Part shown: positions 58,934 to 64,000 of the stretch, piece after piece | Position numbering within the stretch: position 1 is the stretch's first letter | How the letters are laid out: the number at the start of each line of letters is the position of its first letter | Assembly (NCBI GenBank): GCA_010405405.1 | Contig: MU004233.1 | Span: 1,005,122-1,069,121, forward strand | DNA length: 64,000 nt | From: Microthyrium microscopicum | Lineage: Eukaryota > Ascomycota > Dothideomycetes > Microthyriales > Microthyriaceae | Direction: 5' to 3' | Program-made: the position numbers and the translations under genes | Notes under the pieces: model-generated | What the model was told of the DNA's origin: nothing | Database searches by the model: none | The model's input: the letters and a program-made list of their open reading frames with translations, nothing else

Positions 58934-60029
58934 CTGATGAAGTAGTGCACGATACACTTGTGGGTACCTGGGATGTGTTGGGGTCGCTGTACGAATTGCG
59001 GCTGTGTACGGTGTGGTGGGTGAGGCGAGTCGAGGTAAATAGGCAGAATGGAAGGCTGCAGATGAAGAGTGGCGAATGGGAAGCTGTGAAGAAAAAGAGT
59101 CAGCATATGTAGCCACTAATTCAAGTCGCAACCAATAGACCAGATAATTGCTGTACTCCCAGAAGCTGCGATACCTACTGTCTAACACACGAGGTGCTAT
59201 GTCACCCGCCGAATGGGTTATGATAGCCTCAAGCTATCGAACAGTCCGATATAGAGGAGTATTGTTTTAGGAGGTGCCGTTGGCCGTAGTAAGGTAGTGA
59301 GAGGGTGATTTTCTCGAAGGTTGGAGGTTGTGATGACTTTACATTCATCCGGGTTTTCAACTCACAGAAAGGAAAGCCGATAGCTTGCAGAATTTTGTAG
59401 GAGAATATGATGTTGACAGAGAGCTGCAGTTGGCCGACAGCAAGTTCAAGTGTCGCATGCCCTCAATGGCAGATACTGCTCCTTTGTACGATTGCCCCTC
59501 CAAGCGTTACTTCTCCTTCCAGTATCCTTTGTGTTTTTGCGGTACAAGCTAGGATGATAGTATGTCGGCGGAATTGACTGATGACGGTCACCGGTTGGTT
59601 ATAGGAAGCGGCGCAAAAAAAGCGAGTTGGTGGTCGACTACGACAGGCGCATTTAGGAGTTGCGGCGAGATAGAGGCACAAGGAACAAGTCGGCCCATGA
59701 ACAACGATGGCCGCCAAAACAAGAGAAGCACAAACAAAGATGCAATGAAGAGAAAGACAATGCAAATAGACAAGTCGATTATGATGAAGTGAAGGCTTGT
59801 AGCTAACAGCACCGAGGAGCTTCTCGTTGACAAGGAAGGACTTGGTCCAAGCTCATATCGTATTCTCCCCTAAAATGCCTTCAGCCAACACCCATTGCAA
59901 TCCTGCAATATGTAAAGTCCCTATGGTCCCATTCCCTGTGAAAGCGCCTCCGAAACACCAAGCCAATTCAATGCTGAATGAAATAACCCGTCCAACGCCA
60001 AAACAGCTTTGAAAGCACCCGGGAGTTGC
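58934..60029. other. Intergenic, no gene seen
   Basis: This contains the NMA111 promoter and the 3' flank of the next minus-strand gene. Purine-rich tracts occur at 59690-59790. Frames at 59463-59833 show no family resemblance. Confidence 0.55.
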
Positions 60030-60535
60030 CTAGACCTCATTCTCGTTTGCGACATCTTCGTCACTCACCATTGGCTCCGACTTGACCTCTGCCTTTGGCT
60101 TGCGGGCACGAGGCTTCTTGGGAGTAGATGGACCTTCATCCTCACTAGCAGCGTTGTCTTTGTCCTTGACAGCTGCTTTGCGCTTGCGAGGAGCGGGCTT
60201 CTTCTTGGCGGCTACGGGAGCTGGAGTGCCAGAATTGTCGTCGCCTTCGCTTTTGTCCTCGTTGTCGTCATTGCCAGCATACTCCTTGAAGTGAGCATTC
60301 TTGAACTGCTGAAGGACGTGAGAGCAGGACTTGTAGGTGCGGCCCTCGGGAATTTTGACGCCCTTGAGAGATGGATTGGGACAGTTGGTGAAGAAGATGT
60401 TGGCAAGGAGAGCGAGCTATGGAGTTGTTAGTATTCCATGGTGGCCATTACAGTCGATGGGGATTAGAAGCTCACCTTGTCTTCCTCAGTCCAGCGGCCG
60501 CCGGAGGAGGATTTCTTGTCAGTAGTAGCAGACAT
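60030..60535 (-). CDS. Small basic protein with Myb/SANT-like N-terminus and lysine-rich tail
   Basis: Two exons on the minus strand, 60535-60476 and 60416-60030, give 148 residues; the 59-bp intron is GTGAGC...CATAG. The first exon ends GGRWTEEDK, a Myb/SANT-type first helix start, continuing LALLANIFFTNCPNPSLKGV and GRTYKSCSHVLQQFKN. This could be a one-repeat DNA-binding fold of roughly 55 residues. The tail has AAKKKPAPRKRKAAVK and TPKKPRARKPKAEVKSEP, AT-hook or histone-H1-like blocks. It is probably a nuclear chromatin protein. A similarly built gene lies 1.5 kb upstream on the same strand. Function is unknown. Confidence 0.8.
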
Positions 60536-62015
60536 GGTGATTGGTTGATTGGTGGTAAGAGCTGATAGAAAGCTGTCTTTGACGTTGACGGCAGAGTTGG
60601 AATTGTTTTGGGTTGGGCTGGCAAAATGTGTAAGTTTCTTGAACATGTGTGGAGAAGAAGTGGGAAGAAGTGGAAGAAGCTGGCAGAGATGGGGATGCTT
60701 TATACCTAACGGCCCGTCGAGTTCGTTTGGCCATCTGACTCGAAAGCTCAGAAGGTTGTCCGAATAGGGATGTTGCTACTTCTCAATTTGGTAATCGGCC
60801 TTCAATTGGGGCAGAGCAACAATAGCCTATTGATGGCGAGTGAGTTTTCGGTGAGTTTTCAGTTGGCCAAAACAAGTGAGGGACGCGGGACTATTGTCGA
60901 TAACGCTGAAGGATGATCAGAGTTTGGAAGAGCCTGGAGTTTTGAAATATTAGGACAGAGCGATTTGTGACCAGCGACTACGATGGGCATTTGCGACTGC
61001 TATGGGATTGGGTTTGAGTGTCAATTTGGAGGTGCGAGATGGGTGTCACTCCCTCCTGTCAACGCTCCCGCCAACATGTCATTCGCAAAATTCAAAAGGG
61101 AAGGAACTGGCCGCACCGCGCTCTGAGGCAGGTGCACCTAAAATTCTTCGACATCATGTTCAGGAAACGGTCCGGAGAGCTCAAAGTCGCGAAATGTGTT
61201 ATTTGATAGCAATACAGGCAAGCCAAGTCTATAATTCTAGAAGATAAGTCGAGCTTCCTCCACCACTGAATAAGACGAAGCACCATAATGAAGATGTCAT
61301 TTGATACCGCATCAGACTTCAGTGGTAAAGAAGAACCACGATATTAGCAAAGAGAAAAGTATCCGCAAGTGGCAGTAGAAACAAAGCAACAGTGTTAGTG
61401 TTAGCACCCTAATATCGACACGCCAAATTACATAGCAGCAACCTGCGGATATAACAAATGCCACTCTCCCTTCAACTCCAACGTGTGCCGTCCTCTCCCA
61501 TCCAAGACCCAATGCAATGCACTCCAGAGACAAGGCTATAGGCGTGTCAATCATCGAATATGCAGTAGAACGCGCAGGGTGGGCATGGCCACCAGCTTGT
61601 TACCATCAATCATTTCATCGATCATCCGCCCCGTTTTGTGGCCGAGTGTTTTGAGACTTATACCAGGCATTCAGTCTAAGTGAAATCCAAAGCAATATCA
61701 AGTAGTACAAAATTCTTCAGGGACGAGTGGCTGTAGTCAACATCCTGGCAGAACCGGCGAAAGTTTTGTCCGTTCATGAGATCCACAAACGATTTTTGCA
61801 TCATAGGAATCGGTGACCATAAAGTTCAATGGGCATGCTACGCAAGTCACAGGGAACATGAGGCAGGAAAGGAAAAACGGGATTTCCAAGTAATTTCATT
61901 GACCATACAAACATGAGGAAGAGCAGAATGTAGACAGCCAGTGATTCCGCACGCAAATAACATCAGGCTAAACTCGCCCTTTGCAATGAACAACACACGA
62001 CAGACAAGCCACCCC
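60536..62015. other. Intergenic, no gene seen
   Basis: About 1.5 kb lies between the two similar small-protein genes. It holds the promoter of the first and the 3' flank of the second. A GAGTTTTCGGTGAGTTTTC direct duplication is visible near 60843. No other feature stands out. Confidence 0.5.
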
Positions 62016-62538
62016 TCAAATCTCAGCAGCAACCTCCTCCTTCACCACCACCGGTGTGCCCTCCTTGATTTCGCGCTCTGGTGAGTCCATGTTGACCTCC
62101 ACCTCTTCAGCCTCAGGCTTCTTGACCTTTGGCTTTTTAGCACGAGGAGCTTTTGCCTTTTTGGCAGGGGGAGAAGCAGGCAAGTCAGCATCATCACCAG
62201 ACGCCTCGTCGGCGGTTTTGGTGGGAGCCTTGCGCTTGGAAGCAACAGCCTTGTTCTTGGGCTTGGGAGACTCGACGTCGCTTGTGGCTTTGGCGCCTGG
62301 AAGTGGCTTTCCATCCGGGCCGATTGGGAGAGCGTATTGTTTGCGCAATTTGGCGAACATCTGGTTGGTGGCGTGGAATGATCGGCCTGGATGGTCGTCG
62401 GCATTGATGCCGGTCACGTTGCCATGGCGAGTTGCGTGGCGGACGAGAAAGGCGATCTGGTTGAGTTAGTGAGGATTTGATGATAATTGACGGGTTGCGT
62501 ACCTTTTCCTCGTCGGACCAGGCTCCTACAGCTGGCAT
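62016..62538 (-). CDS. Small basic protein related in layout to the neighbour at 60030-60535
   Basis: Two exons on the minus strand, 62538-62503 and 62456-62016, give 158 residues; the 46-bp intron is GTACGC...ACCAG. It begins MPAVGAWSDEEKIAFLVRHA, matching the W-[ST]-[DE]-E-[ED]-K start of its neighbour with the intron at the same place, right after the lysine. RHGNVTGINADDHPGRSFHA and FAKLRKQYA complete the putative helical domain. The tail has PPAKKAKAPRAKKPKVKKPE (lysine/proline-rich) and ends acidic. The shared intron position and architecture suggest an old tandem duplication. It is probably nuclear and DNA-binding; no specific target can be given. Confidence 0.8.
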
Positions 62539-62818
62539 GATGACTTATGGTGGGGTTGTAGTGGATTGATGAGTGATGCTTTTGCAAGGTTTGTGTGAAT
62601 AAGTTTTGTGACGATGTGATGTCAAGGGAGATGTTCGATGAGAAGGATGGGGAAGAATTGTTGATGTGCAGAGGAAGAAGTGTTGCAGATGGAAGCGGGG
62701 CGGGAGACTTTATAGCACTCAATATTCGAGGATATCGTCACTCGTCGTTCCATCGGGTTCTCTCATATCTAGCGTGCAACTTCAAATGACCAGCGATTTC
62801 TTCATTGAGCAAGTGGGT

Positions 62819-63589
62819 TCATTCAAGTTTGTCCAGATGTTCTAGCCGGGTAAGAACTACTTGCTTGCTCGTCTCTTCAATTTCCCCAGCTAGAAAGACC
62901 TCGTCCAGAATAGCATAGACCTGATGGCTGTCAGTATTACTCACTATTGTGTATTATGAGGGAACATATAGCTTGCTCCAATCAAGTTTCGTGCCTGCCA
63001 CTGAATTGTCCAGCGCCACGATTGTGAAGCAGGGTGAGATAAATCTCATTTTCTTTGGCATGGATTGCAATGACAGATGTCATTTCAAGCACGACGGGCA
63101 CAGAACAGTCATACCTTGTAGAAATTGAACACCAAGTCCAGTTCACACACATTGCCGAAAAAAGCATCCAGAACCTCGACGAAAAAATGAATGGCCTCCA
63201 GGTACGCCAGTTCATTGTCGTTGGTATCCACACAAGCACAGAAGAAAAGTCCAGCATATCTCCGGTAGACAATTTTAGACGTGTTTCGAAATTCCACAAA
63301 GTTGGACTGGTGCTTTTGATCTCGGGGAGCAATCAATCTATGAACCTGAAATCGTCAGACATGGTAAAATTTTCCTCTTTGTGAACCTTACTTCGCCCTT
63401 GAGCTTGACCTTATCTTCATCCTACGGTTGTTAGTTGGCCTTACATAGAATAAATCGATGTCACTTACGCCATACGGCGCATACCACTTCGCGAGCCGAG
63501 TCTTTCCCCTGGTGATGGTTAGATCTATCTTGCGGCAACGACGGGCCAACTCACTGCCGATTTTGGATCAACACAAACGAGAGAACCAT
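62819..63589 (-). CDS. APS2: AP-2 complex subunit sigma (clathrin adaptor small chain)
   Basis: Five exons on the minus strand, 63589-63555, 63508-63469, 63421-63392, 63345-63115 and 62920-62819, give 145 residues, matching the family. Introns are 46, 47, 46 and 194 bp, all GT-AG. Splicing yields [40 protein letters not shown], then [60 protein letters not shown] and [20 protein letters not shown]. These are near-universal residues of sigma2, the small subunit of the AP-2 adaptor that links cargo and clathrin at the plasma membrane in endocytosis and binds dileucine signals. Exons of 30-40 bases hide the N-terminus from simple ORF finding. The last intron is about four times longer than the others. 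Confidence 0.96.
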
Positions 63590-64000
63590 GATGAAACTGG
63601 AAAGAAAGTTTCTTTCATATAGTTTCCGATGCGAGTGTTCAAAAGCGAGGCCGATACTAGACGACACAGAGGTGGTAGTTGAGCTCAACGCGTGGCATGC
63701 CGGGTGGGCCGTGCGTCGGGGCCGGTTTTGGAGTTGTAGCTTTCTACATGTATGTTTCTCAACTCCCTCTCGTTTTATCGATGTTCATGGTTTGCCTGCG
63801 ATGCCTCTTTTAAAGCTGTGGTCTGTCTAGTGGACAATACAGGACACATGATGTTGAAGGCTCTTGAGAATGTGTCGCTGACGCTAAATCTACAGCCTGG
63901 AGTTACGTTACACCACTTGAATCCCATCAGGCTGAAAGCTGGCCATTTGAGGCAATGCGTGCTCGCATTTCTGGGTGCCCAGCATGTGAGAGCAAGGGAA
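63590..64000. other. Upstream flank of the AP-2 sigma gene to the window end
   Basis: This should contain the APS2 promoter. No other gene, repeat or RNA is visible before the window ends. Confidence 0.5.

Noticed and set aside
58934-59188. Longer N-terminus of NMA111 from an ATG at 59188
   Set aside because: The 85 added residues are low-complexity and unlike the family; starting at 58933 gives the usual length and places the basic nuclear signal at the N-terminus.

Overview
This is a nuclear segment from a filamentous ascomycete (Pezizomycotina). The signs are short introns of 45-65 bp with GT-AG ends and CTAAC-type branch sites, closely packed genes with fungal orthologues (NMA111, CDC7/Hsk1, condensin Cnd1, SCJ1, NAA30), a HET-type incompatibility remnant, and a repeat island mutated in the manner of repeat-induced point mutation (RIP: CpA and TpG almost gone, TpA in excess). 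I cannot name the species.

Layout. 0-13.1 kb is a gene-dense housekeeping block: NAA30 acetyltransferase, an OTT_1508-like deaminase-domain protein, the ER Hsp40 SCJ1 (ends in KDEL), CDC7 kinase and condensin CND1 sharing a divergent promoter, and a secreted SURNod19-type protein whose signal-peptide exon is not in any long ORF. 14.69-33.17 kb is an extremely AT-rich fossil island. It is one minus-strand Gypsy-type LTR element (140-bp LTRs, 5-bp target duplication), split by a plus-strand chromodomain Gypsy element (222-bp LTRs, its own 5-bp target duplication) and by a younger, far less mutated 0.8-kb terminal-inverted-repeat DNA element. 33.2-45.0 kb holds NIF3 and BolA (divergent), a coiled-coil protein of unknown function, a 218-bp hairpin MITE, a HET relic, an NmrA-like gene whose 3' end was replaced by a Mutator-like TIR element, and a peroxisomal acyl-CoA oxidase ending in SKL. 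45.0-52.4 kb is a 7.4-kb stretch of normal base composition with no gene I can recognise. 52.4-64.0 kb is again gene-dense: a conserved fungal protein, the nuclear HtrA-like protease NMA111, two related small basic proteins (W-x-E-E-D/E-K start, lysine-rich tail) and the clathrin adaptor AP-2 sigma subunit in five exons.

The genes do not form a pathway cluster. The functional pairings I can see are CDC7 with condensin (both cell-cycle, shared promoter) and the adjacent paralogue-like pair at 60.0-62.5 kb. The points of most interest are the nested fossil island with sharp RIP edges, and the transposon-made C-terminus of the NmrA gene, which also has a GC-AG intron.
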